A DNA stretch of 21,726 nt from Prevotella sp. CAG:485 (GCA_000437495.1 FR897881.1:14677-36402); one strand, 5' to 3'. Counted from the first letter of the stretch, positions 12,805 through 21,041 are shown. Notes: generated by a model not told the origin, from the letters alone. Made by a program: numbers and translations.

Positions 12805-14694
12805 ATGGATTACAACAAACTGGTAGAAGAGCGCCGCAATGAGCTGTATGCACAGCTTGAGAAGCGGTTCGACGCTGAGGGGATGCGTCTGGTGCATGAG
12901 GCTTACGAGCTTGCCCGCAGTGCCCACAGCCTGCAGCGCCGCAAGTCGGGCGAACCGTATATTCTGCATCCGCTGGCGGTGGCCCGCATTGTGGGTGTGG
13001 ACCTGGAGCAGGATGCACGGATGGTGGCCGCCGCCCTGCTGCACGATGTGGTGGAGGATACGCCTTACACGTTGGCCGACATCACCGGCCGCTTCGGCTC
13101 CGAAGTAGCCGCCCTGGTGAATGTGGTAACCAAACGTCCGAAAGCCAATTACGACCAGAGCAAGCAGATTGACAATTTCCGTCAGCTGCTCCAGAGCATA
13201 CACACCGACGTGCGCGCGCTGCTGATAAAGCTGGCCGACAGGCTGCACAATATGCGCACGCTTGAGGCGCAGCGGCCCGACAAGCAGCTGAAGATTGCCG
13301 GCGAAACGGAGTTCTTCTACGCTCCACTGGCCAACCGTCTGGGTCTGTATCATATCAAGTCTGAGCTGGAGAACCTGTCGTTCCGGTTCCGTCAGCCGCG
13401 CGAGTATGCGCGCATAGAGGCGCGTATGGAGCGCTACCGGCGCGAGGAGGGTGCCGCCATAGAGGCTTTCGCCGCCGGTCTCGACGCCGCTCTGGCACGT
13501 CGCGGCCTGCCAGCCCACACCGAGGTGCGCTATCGCCTGCCGTCGTCGATAAACCGCAAGATGCGCGACCATGAATGTTCCTTTGCCCATGTGGAGGGGC
13601 GCCATTACATCCGCGTGGTCTTTCCGGAAAATGCCGACCATGCCTGCGAGAAGGAGGCGGCGCTGCAGATTTATTCCGCCCTCACCGACATATATCGCGA
13701 GAAGCCCGGCTCTGCCACCAATTATATCGACTCGCCCAAGGAAAACGGCTATCAGAGCTTCCATCTCAAGCTGCTTGCCGGCGGCCGGTGGGAGGAGATT
13801 CACATAGCCTCCGAGCGTATGCAGCGCGAAAGCCGTTTGGGACGCACCGGCGAGGTCAACGACCCTGCCATACACGCCTGGCTCGAGAAGTTTCGCCGCG
13901 TCCTCGACGACGCCGCCTCAAGCTCCGAGCGGATGGATATTCTCGACTCGGCAGCCACGCTCTTCTATAACGACGACATACGCGTGTTCACCCCTCAGGG
14001 CCGCGAGGTGATTCTGCCCAAGAACGCCACGGCAATAGATTTTGCCTTTGAGGTGGACGACGCCATGGCGCGACACGCCACCCATGTGCGCATCAACGGC
14101 AAGCTGAGCTCCGTGAAGACAGTGCTTCGGCGCGGCGATGTGGTTGAGGTGGGCACCGACGCCGAGGCTACTCCGCGGCCCGACTGGCTCCCCTTTGCGC
14201 ACACCTTCAAGGCGCAGAAGGCCCTGCGCGACTTCTACGCCGCCCTGCCGCGCCTTCCCTACCGCCGCTGCGAACACTGCAACCCCATACCGGGCGAGGA
14301 GGTGGTTGGCTTCCGCAATGCCGACGACAGCGTTACCATACACCGCCGTTCGTGCCCGGTGGCAATCCGTTCGGCCTCGCGCCACGGCGATCGCATCACC
14401 GAGGTCGACTTCCCCGAGAATCCGCAGCTGCTTTACCAGGCCACCCTGCGCATCACCGGCGTAGACCGCTATCATCTGCTCAGCGACGTCATCGAGTGCA
14501 TCACCGAGCAACAGGGCCTCGACATGCGCCATCTTAACAGCGAAGACTGCGATAACATTGCTGTTATCACAGTCAGCTTTGAGGTTCATTCCATGGAGGA
14601 GCTGGAACACACCATTTCATCCATAGAGAATATTCCCGGCGTCGATGAGGTGCTGTGCATCAGCCGGACCAAAAACGACAGCTCCCTGCTCTGA
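12805..14694 (+). CDS. RelA/SpoT homologue, probable (p)ppGpp hydrolase with degenerate synthetase
   Basis: This 629-residue long-form RSH protein controls the alarmone (p)ppGpp. The N-terminal HD hydrolase domain is complete: R46, H55, H80-D81 (LLHDVVEDT), E84-D85 and D145/N149 (ADRLHNMRT). The synthetase region (about 235-345) is recognisable (SSINRKM, YIDSPKENGYQSFH, E331) but altered. The segment expected to hold the catalytic aspartate (usually D-L-x-A-x-R) reads G265-R-H-Y-I-R, the K of the R-x-K motif is R, and the MH..AE.G..AHW motif is lost. A TGS domain (about 390-450), a Cys/His zinc-finger-like segment (C489, C492, H513, C517) and an ACT domain (about 545-622) follow. I infer a hydrolase-dominant SpoT-like enzyme. 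It is shorter than typical ~730-residue bifunctional Rel, which is probably encoded elsewhere. Confidence 0.9.
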   Translation: MDYNKLVEERRNELYAQLEKRFDAEGMRLVHEAYELARSAHSLQRRKSGEPYILHPLAVARIVGVDLEQDARMVAAALLHDVVEDTPYTLADITGRFGSEVAALVNVVTKRPKANYDQSKQIDNFRQLLQSIHTDVRALLIKLADRLHNMRTLEAQRPDKQLKIAGETEFFYAPLANRLGLYHIKSELENLSFRFRQPREYARIEARMERYRREEGAAIEAFAAGLDAALARRGLPAHTEVRYRLPSSINRKMRDHECSFAHVEGRHYIRVVFPENADHACEKEAALQIYSALTDIYREKPGSATNYIDSPKENGYQSFHLKLLAGGRWEEIHIASERMQRESRLGRTGEVNDPAIHAWLEKFRRVLDDAASSSERMDILDSAATLFYNDDIRVFTPQGREVILPKNATAIDFAFEVDDAMARHATHVRINGKLSSVKTVLRRGDVVEVGTDAEATPRPDWLPFAHTFKAQKALRDFYAALPRLPYRRCEHCNPIPGEEVVGFRNADDSVTIHRRSCPVAIRSASRHGDRITEVDFPENPQLLYQATLRITGVDRYHLLSDVIECITEQQGLDMRHLNSEDCDNIAVITVSFEVHSMEELEHTISSIENIPGVDEVLCISRTKNDSSLL

Positions 14695-14703
14695 CGCCCC
14701 TGT

Positions 14704-14720
14704 TTCCCTGAGGCAGGGAA
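14704..14720. terminator. Hairpin between convergent genes (weak bidirectional terminator)
   Basis: TTCCCTG-AGG-CAGGGAA is a perfect 7-bp stem with a three-base loop, in the 29-nt gap between the convergent rel and T9SS-cargo genes. There is no clean T-tract on either side (GTGTTATCTTA on plus), so it may be a weak terminator or a 3'-end stabiliser serving both transcripts. Confidence 0.5.
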
Positions 14721-14723
14721 GTG

Positions 14724-15818
14724 TTATCTTACAGCCGCTTTCATTGTTGCGGAGCCGCTGCGCAGAATGTATATGCCTGCCTGAGGCAGCGTTACCGTGC
14801 CGTTGGGCGAGCTTGCCACCTTGCGCCCCTGTAAATCGTATGCGGCTATGTATCTGCCTGTCGACACTGTGGCTACGCGCCCCTGAATGTTGATGACATC
14901 GGCATCTGCCGTGGTGGAATTTACACTGCCCGGATCGTAAGGGGGGGCGGAGACGTAGCGCAGATTCACAATGGTGGAATCAGCCAAAAGGGCAGCCGAT
15001 GTAATCTTGGTAGGAAGATTGTCGCTGTCTAATTCGTAGTAGTAATACTTTGGATCCTTATGGCTGGCATAAATCCTGCTTTGAGGCAAGAACTCGGAGT
15101 GTTTGCCGTCGATGCCGGCCAAAACCATCAACATATTGAAGAAAGGCATCCTTTCAAGCATTATCATGTCTATTCCTGTATGGTTTGGAATTGTGCCCGG
15201 GGTATAACTTGTTACCACATCCGACGCACCCCACGTTTGGTCATAAAACGTAGGCATGAAATCACTTTGCGGACCTTTGACCTGCGCAATCGACTGATTC
15301 TGGTGAGTAAATGATGTAATAATCTGATTGGGTCTGCCGAACCGATAAATAGCATCAGTCATCTCTCCCTTGCTGTTGTAGAAGAAACGCTGCTCCACTT
15401 TTCCGTCTGTGAGTTGTATGGCTCTGCCATTGTCGAGCAGATATTTTAATCTGAACCGGTCGTTTTCAAAAGGTTTCTTACCCTCAACAACCACAGAGTC
15501 GGCATACCATGTCAAAGCAACCATCGACGTGTCGCGGCCAATATGATCGTCATTGGCTTTTTTTTGCATTGATGACGGCAATGCGTTGCCATACAAAACC
15601 GTTGAAAAGACGAATTTTGCAGTTTTGAGACGACCCTCAGAATCGTAGTCACACGAAACTTTGCTTATTCCCATATGCCAGAAGTTTTCATAAAAACCTA
15701 TTCCGACGCGGATGTTGAAATCTATTTCCGAAATGCGTTTCTGTGCATTTGCTCCGAATGAGCATATTGCCATAAAGATGGCTGTCAGCGCCGCAACTAA
15801 AATGAATTTGTTTCTCAT
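14724..15818 (-). CDS. Secreted protein with T9SS-type C-terminal sorting domain
   Basis: This 364-residue protein begins with a clear signal peptide cleaved near GANA-QK (residue 26). The body is not recognised; short segments CDYDSEGRLKTAKFVF and YNSKGEMTDAIYRF resemble the 'x-D/N-x-x-G-x-x' strand repeats common in secreted Bacteroidales proteins. The last ~60 residues look like a type A T9SS sorting domain: IAAYDLQGRKVAS, then a spacer, VTLPQAGIYILR and a basic end, KAAVR. This domain directs a protein through the type IX translocon and is then removed. PorX and PorW in the same window make that plausible. Similar C-terminal motifs also occur in species lacking T9SS, which tempers the call. 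A well-formed promoter lies ~100 nt upstream, and a GGGAGA sequence sits just before the ATG. Confidence 0.78.
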   Translation of the reverse strand: MRNKFILVAALTAIFMAICSFGANAQKRISEIDFNIRVGIGFYENFWHMGISKVSCDYDSEGRLKTAKFVFSTVLYGNALPSSMQKKANDDHIGRDTSMVALTWYADSVVVEGKKPFENDRFRLKYLLDNGRAIQLTDGKVEQRFFYNSKGEMTDAIYRFGRPNQIITSFTHQNQSIAQVKGPQSDFMPTFYDQTWGASDVVTSYTPGTIPNHTGIDMIMLERMPFFNMLMVLAGIDGKHSEFLPQSRIYASHKDPKYYYYELDSDNLPTKITSAALLADSTIVNLRYVSAPPYDPGSVNSTTADADVINIQGRVATVSTGRYIAAYDLQGRKVASSPNGTVTLPQAGIYILRSGSATMKAAVR

Positions 15819-15921
15819 ATTCTCCCTTTTTTAGTTTAACAATGATAATCATAGCCGGTGACGATGAGCACGAGAAGTGCAAATGGATTTTTCATGGGAC
15901 TATGATTTTAGGTTTGTTTTG

Positions 15922-15953
15922 CAAAGATAATATATGTTCGGGGATACAGCAAA
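15922..15953 (-). promoter_or_regulatory. Promoter of the putative T9SS cargo gene
   Basis: The minus strand carries TTTG (15953-15950), a 20-nt spacer and TATCTTTG (15929-15922). Transcription should start near 15915, leaving a leader of about 97 nt that contains no obvious reading frame. The -33 element lies 2 nt from the AT-only hairpin at 15956-15988. Confidence 0.75.
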
Positions 15954-15955
15954 TA

Positions 15956-15988
15956 TTTTTCAAAAAAAATTTAAATTTTTTTGAAAAA
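15956..15988. terminator. AT-only inverted repeat downstream of birA
   Basis: TTTTTCAAAAAAA (15956-15968) pairs perfectly with TTTTTTTGAAAAA (15976-15988), a 13-bp stem with the 7-nt loop ATTTAAA. It lies 41 nt beyond the birA stop and just upstream of the cargo-gene promoter. It could end birA transcription despite its low GC, or serve as an A/T-tract upstream element or protein-binding site for the cargo promoter. Position alone does not decide between these. Confidence 0.5.
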
Positions 15989-16029
15989 TCGGTTCGAGAG
16001 GCGGAAAAATCAGAGAGGCGCGGGTTGGT

Positions 16030-16764
16030 TCAGATGCCGGTAAAGGCTACCTCTTTGAAAGCGTATGAGAGAATTGGCGAACCGTCTGCTTTGTCGAGCA
16101 GCAGGAAGCCGCGCGGACTTACACCGGCTATGACGGCGTTGAAGCAGGTGCCGGTGGCGGTGTCGCGGAAAGGATGCGGCTGTCCGTCGCGGCGCCACAG
16201 CGTGTCGAGGAAGGCGGTGTGAAGAGCCTCGCGCCCCTCAGCCTCGGAGGCAAGAGGCAGCAGCGTCTCGAGGTGGGTGAGCAGTCGCCGGGCCACGGAC
16301 TCCGGTGCCGCGGTGCGTCCTGTGAGCTGCGCCATGGAGCAGGGATTGGGCAGAACGGCCGGGAAGGTGGTCTGATTCACGTTGAGACCTATGCCGATGA
16401 TGCTGTTTTCCACCATCTGCGTCACACCGTTCTCAATGAGTATGCCGCAAATCTTGCTGTTGCCGACGTAAATGTCGTTGGGCCATTTTATCTTTGCCCG
16501 AATTTGATAGTCGTCAAGGAGACGCACCACGGCGAGCGCCACGGCCTCGCTGAGTGCGAACTGGAGAGGCGAGGGGAGAGCCTCGGGCAGATAATAGAGG
16601 CTGAAGAGCAGGTTTTGGTCCGGCTCTGCCAGCCATACATTTCCCCGTTGTCCGCGGCCTGCCGTCTGCTCGGCGGCCATGACAGCCAACGGCGCCGAGG
16701 GCCGGTGTGAACGCAGCCAGGCGTTGGTGCTGTCGACCACGCCGAGTTGTAGCAGCTCAATCAT
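16030..16764 (-). CDS. birA: Biotin--[acetyl-CoA-carboxylase] ligase
   Basis: This 244-residue enzyme activates biotin with ATP and attaches it to the lysine of biotin-carrier proteins in the cytoplasm. Signature motifs are in order: D11-S-T-N14 at the start, the biotinyl-AMP loop G36-R-G-Q-R-G41, KWPNDIYV (93-100), catalytic lysine K104 in SKICGILIE, and GIGLNVN (124-130). There is no N-terminal helix-turn-helix, so it is a group I ligase and not a repressor like E. coli BirA. The ATG lies 6 nt after the tsaE stop, giving a tsaE-birA operon driven from the promoter near 17213. An AT-only hairpin follows. Confidence 0.95.
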   Translation of the reverse strand: MIELLQLGVVDSTNAWLRSHRPSAPLAVMAAEQTAGRGQRGNVWLAEPDQNLLFSLYYLPEALPSPLQFALSEAVALAVVRLLDDYQIRAKIKWPNDIYVGNSKICGILIENGVTQMVENSIIGIGLNVNQTTFPAVLPNPCSMAQLTGRTAAPESVARRLLTHLETLLPLASEAEGREALHTAFLDTLWRRDGQPHPFRDTATGTCFNAVIAGVSPRGFLLLDKADGSPILSYAFKEVAFTGI

Positions 16765-16770
16765 AAGACC

Positions 16771-17193
16771 TTAGTCGTCTATAGTGAGAGTGCGCGAGCC
16801 GTCGTCGTTGACCGAGATGGAGACGAACCGCGTGTCGCCCGGCAGAATATCGCTGACCTTCTCGGGCCATTCCACCAGGCAGAGAGCGCCCGAGTCGAAA
16901 TAGTCGGGAGCGCCGATTTCCAGCGCCTCGTCAGGCTTCTCGATGCGGTAGAAGTCGAAGTGATAGATGAGTTCTGCGGTTTCGTCGGAGCGGTATTCAT
17001 TGATGATGGCGAAGGAGGGCGACGACACCGGCTCTTCCACGCCGAGCACCCGGCACAGAGCCGCTATGAAAGTAGTTTTTCCGGCACCCATGGCGCCGCG
17101 GAAGGCTATAACCGTGCGGTCGTCGAGCAGAGCGGCGAACTCGCGGGCCGCCTGTTCAAGCCCTGAGAGGCCCGCTATCTGTATCTGATTCAT
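16771..17193 (-). CDS. tsaE: TsaE: ATPase for tRNA t6A37 modification
   Basis: This 140-residue protein has Walker A G33-A-M-G-A-G-K-T-T41, the segment SSPSFAIINEY (58-67), HFDFYR (78-83) and VEWPEK (107-112), all diagnostic of TsaE (YjeE). It is the ATPase subunit that works with TsaB and TsaD to build N6-threonylcarbamoyl-adenosine at position 37 of ANN-decoding tRNAs. The length is normal. It is the first gene of a tsaE-birA pair with a 6-nt gap. Its promoter overlaps that of the divergent dehydrogenase-like gene. Confidence 0.95.
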   Translation of the reverse strand: MNQIQIAGLSGLEQAAREFAALLDDRTVIAFRGAMGAGKTTFIAALCRVLGVEEPVSSPSFAIINEYRSDETAELIYHFDFYRIEKPDEALEIGAPDYFDSGALCLVEWPEKVSDILPGDTRFVSISVNDDGSRTLTIDD

Positions 17194-17212
17194 TATTCTG
17201 GTCTATTTTCGG

Positions 17213-17220
17213 CAAAATTA
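17213..17220 (-). promoter_or_regulatory. -7 element for tsaE-birA
   Basis: TAATTTTG on the minus strand fits TAnnTTTG and lies 20 nt before the tsaE ATG, giving a very short leader. I see no matching TTTG at the expected -33 position, so the match is partial. The -7 box of the divergent gene starts 12 nt away, so the two polymerase footprints would overlap completely. Confidence 0.5.
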
Positions 17221-17232
17221 CTAAAAATTTCG

Positions 17233-17240
17233 TAAATTTG
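17233..17240 (+). promoter_or_regulatory. -7 element for the saccharopine-dehydrogenase-like gene
   Basis: TAAATTTG on the plus strand fits TAnnTTTG, with transcription predicted near 17247 and a leader of about 20 nt. The -33 region (TTTTCGG, 17206-17212) is only an approximate match to TTTG. Confidence 0.55.
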
Positions 17241-17266
17241 CAGTCGAATAAAAATTGATTTTGAAA

Positions 17267-18475
17267 ATGGGAAAAGCAATCATCATAGGAGCCGGCGGTG
17301 TTGGCTCCGTAGTGGCTCACAAATGTGCGCAGCATCCGGAGATTTTCACTGAGCTGGTTTTGGCTTCGCGCACCAAGGAGAAGTGCGACCGCCTGGCGCA
17401 GGCCGTGGAGCAGCGCACCGGATACAAGAACATTGTTACCGACCGCGTGGACGCCGACAAGGTGCCCGAGTTGGTGGAGCTCTTCAACCGCCACAAACCC
17501 GATATCTGCATCAACGTGGCGCTGCCGTATCAGGACCTTACCATAATGGATGCCTGCCTGGAGTGCGGCGTCAATTATCTCGACACGGCCAATTATGAGC
17601 CGCTCGACGAGGCTCATTTTGAATATTCGTGGCAATGGGCCTATCGCGAACGCTTTGAGAAAGCGGGTCTCACGGCCATACTGGGCTGCGGCTTCGACCC
17701 CGGCGTAAGCGCCATCTTTGTGGCTTACGCCGCCAAGCATCACTTCAGCCGCATGGAGTATCTCGACATCGTTGACTGCAACGCCGGAAACCACGGCAAG
17801 GCCTTCGCCACCAACTTCAACCCCGAAATCAATATTCGCGAAATCACCCAACCGGGTCGCTATTACGAAGACGGCAAGTGGATAGAGACCAAGAATCTGG
17901 AGATTCACCGTCCGCTTACTTATCCCAACATAGGCGAGCGTGAGAGCTATCTGCTCTATCACGAGGAGCTGGAGAGCCTGGTGCTCAACTTCCCCACCAT
18001 AAAGAGGGCTCGCTTCTGGATGACGTTCGGGCAGGAATACCTCACTCATCTGCGTGTGATACAGGACATAGGCATGGCGCGCATCGACCCGGTGATGTAT
18101 GAGGGTCGCGAAATTGTGCCTATCCAGTTCCTTAAGGCCGTGCTGCCCGACCCCGGCTCGCTGGGAGAAAACTACACCGGCGAAACGAGCATTGGCTGCC
18201 GCATCTCGGGCCTCGACAAGCACGGCAAACACTCCACCTATTACATCTACAACAACTGCTCGCATCAGGCGGCTTACAACGAAACGGGGGCTCAGGCGGT
18301 GAGCTACACAACAGGTGTACCCGCCATGGTAGGTGCCGCCATGTTCCTCACCGGCAAATGGGTGATGCCAGGTGTGCATAATGTGGAGGAGTTCGACCCG
18401 GATCCCTTCCTGACCATGCTGGCCAAGAACGGCTTGCCCTTCAACGTGGTTACGGACACCGACCTGGAGCTCTGA
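17267..18475 (+). CDS. Saccharopine dehydrogenase family, probable carboxynorspermidine synthase
   Basis: This 402-residue cytoplasmic oxidoreductase starts with a Rossmann fold, GKAIIIGAGGVGS (glycine loop G8-S14), followed by NADP-contact-like ASRT (33-36). Segments GVNYLDTANYEP (101-112), GCGFDPGVSAIFVAYAA (140-156) and REITQPGRYYEDGKW are typical of the LYS1-like group that includes carboxynorspermidine (carboxyspermidine) synthase. That enzyme joins aspartate semialdehyde to a diamine in the alternative polyamine pathway common in Bacteroidota. The partner decarboxylase is not in this window. Saccharopine dehydrogenase activity cannot be excluded from sequence alone. ATG 17267 immediately precedes the Rossmann strand; an in-frame TTG at 17255 would lie within the leader and is unlikely. 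Confidence 0.85.
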   Translation: MGKAIIIGAGGVGSVVAHKCAQHPEIFTELVLASRTKEKCDRLAQAVEQRTGYKNIVTDRVDADKVPELVELFNRHKPDICINVALPYQDLTIMDACLECGVNYLDTANYEPLDEAHFEYSWQWAYRERFEKAGLTAILGCGFDPGVSAIFVAYAAKHHFSRMEYLDIVDCNAGNHGKAFATNFNPEINIREITQPGRYYEDGKWIETKNLEIHRPLTYPNIGERESYLLYHEELESLVLNFPTIKRARFWMTFGQEYLTHLRVIQDIGMARIDPVMYEGREIVPIQFLKAVLPDPGSLGENYTGETSIGCRISGLDKHGKHSTYYIYNNCSHQAAYNETGAQAVSYTTGVPAMVGAAMFLTGKWVMPGVHNVEEFDPDPFLTMLAKNGLPFNVVTDTDLEL

Positions 18476-18502
18476 CGCCGCGCAGCCAAAGAGCCTCATA
18501 AT

Positions 18503-18527
18503 GGGTTTGACCCGTTGTTTGACCCGT
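18503..18527. repeat. Short direct repeat downstream of the dehydrogenase-like gene
   Basis: GTTTGACCCGT occurs twice with a 12-nt offset (18505-18515 and 18517-18527), and GGGTTTGACCC forms a small 4-bp hairpin. A related AATGGGTTT recurs near 18550. The 127-nt gap 18476-18602 shows no clear terminator and no TAnnTTTG promoter for the GH31 gene, so how that gene is transcribed is not evident. Confidence 0.45.
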
Positions 18528-18602
18528 CCTTAATAAAGGGGTGTTAAACAATGGGTTTCGCCGGCGGGTTTTACAAGGTAAAAAACACAACATAAGCATA
18601 CT

Positions 18603-21041
18603 ATGAAAAGATTAGCTATAGCAGCTCTTGGCGTTGCCGCCATAGCGCTTGGGGGAGCGGCTCTTGCCGGGGTGCGCGGCATCGCCGACACCAAAAACGG
18701 CGTTACGGTGCGCACCGACGCCGGCACGCTGCAGATTACGCCTTACACGGCGTCGGTGATTCGGGTGGTAGCACTGCCCGAAGGCAGCAGCGAGACGTAT
18801 GAGCCTTCGCAAGGCATCGCCATACGTCCGGAGGCCCGTTACCGGGTGGAGAGTACGCCGGCCGGCGTGGAGCTGTTCACCGACTCGGCATCGGTGATGG
18901 TGGACCGCAAGACAGGCTGTCTGACCTTCCGCGACCAAAAGGGCCGCATTCTGCTGCAGGGCGCCGACTGGCTCAACAATCCGGGCGAGAGGCGCATCAG
19001 CCTCACAGCGCCGCGTCAGGGCAACATCTACGGCGCCGGCGAACGCGGACACAGTCTGCGTCTCAACGGCGACTCGCTGACGTTCTACAACCGTCAGAAC
19101 TACGGTTACACCGAGGGAGACCCGCGCATCAGCCAGATGGGCATCTCAGTGCCGTATATTGTGTCTGACGCCGGCTATGGCATCCTCTTCGACGATTATG
19201 CACGCGGCCTGGTGGTGTTGGGCGACACCATCACCTACTCGTCGGACGCCGTGCGTCCCATTGCCGCTTACCTCATCAACACAGGCGGCACGCTGGCCGG
19301 CGCCACCGACCGCTTCACAGCCCTCACAGGCCGTCAGCCCCTGCCGCCCCTCTGGACGCTCGGTTACATAACCTCAAAATACGGCTATCACAATCAGAAA
19401 GAGGCCGAAGGGGTCATCGACACGCTGAAGAGTCGCGGTTATCCCGTCGACGGTATGATTCTCGACCTCTACTGGTACGGGCAGGAGACGGATATGGGTC
19501 GTCTGGCATGGGACACGGCGCGCTGGCCCGACCACGCCGCCATGTTGCGCAACTTCAGGGAGAAGGGCGTAAACGTGGTGCCAATCTCGCAGCCTTACAT
19601 CAACAAGAAGGGCGCCATCGACGTCTACAACGAGCTGGTGGAGAAGGGTCTGACGGTGCGCGACGCCGAAGGCCGTAACCACGACGTTACCATCTGGGTG
19701 GGCGAGAGCGGCATGTTCGACGTGTCGAACCCCGCCACGCGCACATGGCTGTGGAACCGCCTCAAACCGCTCACCGCCGAAGGCCTGGCCGGATGGTGGG
19801 GAGACCTGGGCGAACCGGAGGTGCATCCCCTCAGCATTATGCACGCCAACGGCCTCAGCGCCGAACAATATCACAACATCTACGGCAATGAATGGAGCAA
19901 ACTTATCTTCGACGGGCTGCGCAGCGACTTCCCTCAACAGCGTCCGCTGCTGATGATGCGCGGCGGCACCACTGGTCTGCAGCGCTATGCCGTCTTCCCC
20001 TGGACAACTGACGTCAGTCGCTCGTGGGGCGGTCTGCAGCCGCAGGTGAAACTCATGCTCAGCAGCGGCCTCAGCGGCCTGGGGTACATGGGTTCCGACG
20101 TGGGCGGCTTCGCCGTTGACCCCAAGAATCCCACCGACCCCGAACTCTATGTGCGCTGGCTCCAGATGGGCACTTTCTCGCCTATGCTCCGCACTCACGC
20201 TCAGCATAAGCCGGAACCTTACAACTATCCGCAGTATGAGGACATCAGCAAGCGCTACATAAAGATGCGCTATCAGTGGCTCCCCTACAACTACACGCTG
20301 GCTTACGAGAATGTTACCACGGGGGCTCCGCTGGCGCGTCCGCTCAACTTCCGCGACACGCTTTCCGACAGCCGCCTTGCCAACATCGCCGACGAGTATC
20401 TGTGGGGCGACGAGGTGCTGGTGGCGCCTGTCTTTAACCCCGGGCAGCGCGGCCGCAAGGTGTTCTTCCCCAAAGGCTCGCAGTGGGTCGACTGGTATAA
20501 CCCCTCGGTATATCACAAGGGTGGCAGCACGGCTACCGTCAAAGCACCCCTCGACCGTCTGCCGCTGTTTGTGCGCGCCGGCAGCTTCATACCTCAATAT
20601 ATGGAACCGCTCGAAAACGTGCAGCAGTACGATCCGCGCTTCCTCACGGTGAAATACTTCCCCTCCACCGCCGAAACATCCTACACACTGTTCGACGACA
20701 ACCATCAGTCGCCGACGTCGCTGCAGGACGCCCAATACCGCCTTGACACCTTCACCGGACGCCGCCAGAACGCCGAAACCCAGATTCGCGTCAGCAGCAC
20801 CGGCACCTTCGAGGGCATGGCCGACGTGCGCGTGTTCACCTTCGACATCACCGACACACCGCGTCCTCCTCGCATCGTCACCGTGGTCGGCTCCGACCCC
20901 GACGACGTGCCCTTGCGCCTCGACAGCTTCTCCTCGCTCAAGGCCATCCGCCAGCAGGGTTGGCACTACAACGCCGCCACTCGCACACTGAGCGTTCGCA
21001 TCACCTACACAGACCGACCCGTAACCATCACCGCACTGTAA
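18603..21041 (+). CDS. Exported GH31 alpha-glucosidase / alpha-transglucosylase
   Basis: This 812-residue glycoside hydrolase has a signal peptide (MKRLAIAALGVAAIALGG..LA-G). A GH31 N-terminal beta-sandwich (about 35-240; GNIYGAGERGHSLRL), the (beta/alpha)8 barrel (about 250-590) and C-terminal beta domains follow. The probable nucleophile is D401 in GWWGDLGEPEVHP and the acid/base D470 in WTTDVSRSWGGL. The 69-residue spacing fits GH31, and WWGDLGEPE resembles the alpha-1,4-transglucosylase Agd31B group, so hydrolysis or glucosyl transfer on maltooligosaccharides is likely. No lipobox is present, so the periplasm is the probable location. No SusC/SusD pair or other carbohydrate gene is nearby, so this is not a typical polysaccharide-utilisation locus. 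The stop overlaps the next start by 1 nt (TAATG). Confidence 0.93.
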   Translation: MKRLAIAALGVAAIALGGAALAGVRGIADTKNGVTVRTDAGTLQITPYTASVIRVVALPEGSSETYEPSQGIAIRPEARYRVESTPAGVELFTDSASVMVDRKTGCLTFRDQKGRILLQGADWLNNPGERRISLTAPRQGNIYGAGERGHSLRLNGDSLTFYNRQNYGYTEGDPRISQMGISVPYIVSDAGYGILFDDYARGLVVLGDTITYSSDAVRPIAAYLINTGGTLAGATDRFTALTGRQPLPPLWTLGYITSKYGYHNQKEAEGVIDTLKSRGYPVDGMILDLYWYGQETDMGRLAWDTARWPDHAAMLRNFREKGVNVVPISQPYINKKGAIDVYNELVEKGLTVRDAEGRNHDVTIWVGESGMFDVSNPATRTWLWNRLKPLTAEGLAGWWGDLGEPEVHPLSIMHANGLSAEQYHNIYGNEWSKLIFDGLRSDFPQQRPLLMMRGGTTGLQRYAVFPWTTDVSRSWGGLQPQVKLMLSSGLSGLGYMGSDVGGFAVDPKNPTDPELYVRWLQMGTFSPMLRTHAQHKPEPYNYPQYEDISKRYIKMRYQWLPYNYTLAYENVTTGAPLARPLNFRDTLSDSRLANIADEYLWGDEVLVAPVFNPGQRGRKVFFPKGSQWVDWYNPSVYHKGGSTATVKAPLDRLPLFVRAGSFIPQYMEPLENVQQYDPRFLTVKYFPSTAETSYTLFDDNHQSPTSLQDAQYRLDTFTGRRQNAETQIRVSSTGTFEGMADVRVFTFDITDTPRPPRIVTVVGSDPDDVPLRLDSFSSLKAIRQQGWHYNAATRTLSVRITYTDRPVTITAL

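Noticed and set aside
12724..13875. 383-codon minus-strand frame opposite the rel gene and through its promoter
   Set aside because: The plus-strand frame holds the complete HD motif series; the antisense frame has no family resemblance.
17255..17266. TTG start for the saccharopine-dehydrogenase-like protein
   Set aside because: ATG 17267 begins immediately before the Rossmann strand, and 17255 lies only about 8 nt after the predicted transcription start.
17156..18499. 447-codon minus-strand frame opposite the saccharopine-dehydrogenase-like gene
   Set aside because: It is a shadow of the plus-strand gene and would overlap the tsaE start and both promoters.
19374..20966. 530-codon open frame on the minus strand inside the GH31 gene
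   Set aside because: The plus strand is a complete GH31 enzyme with catalytic residues; the antisense product is His/Val/Glu-rich with no recognisable features.
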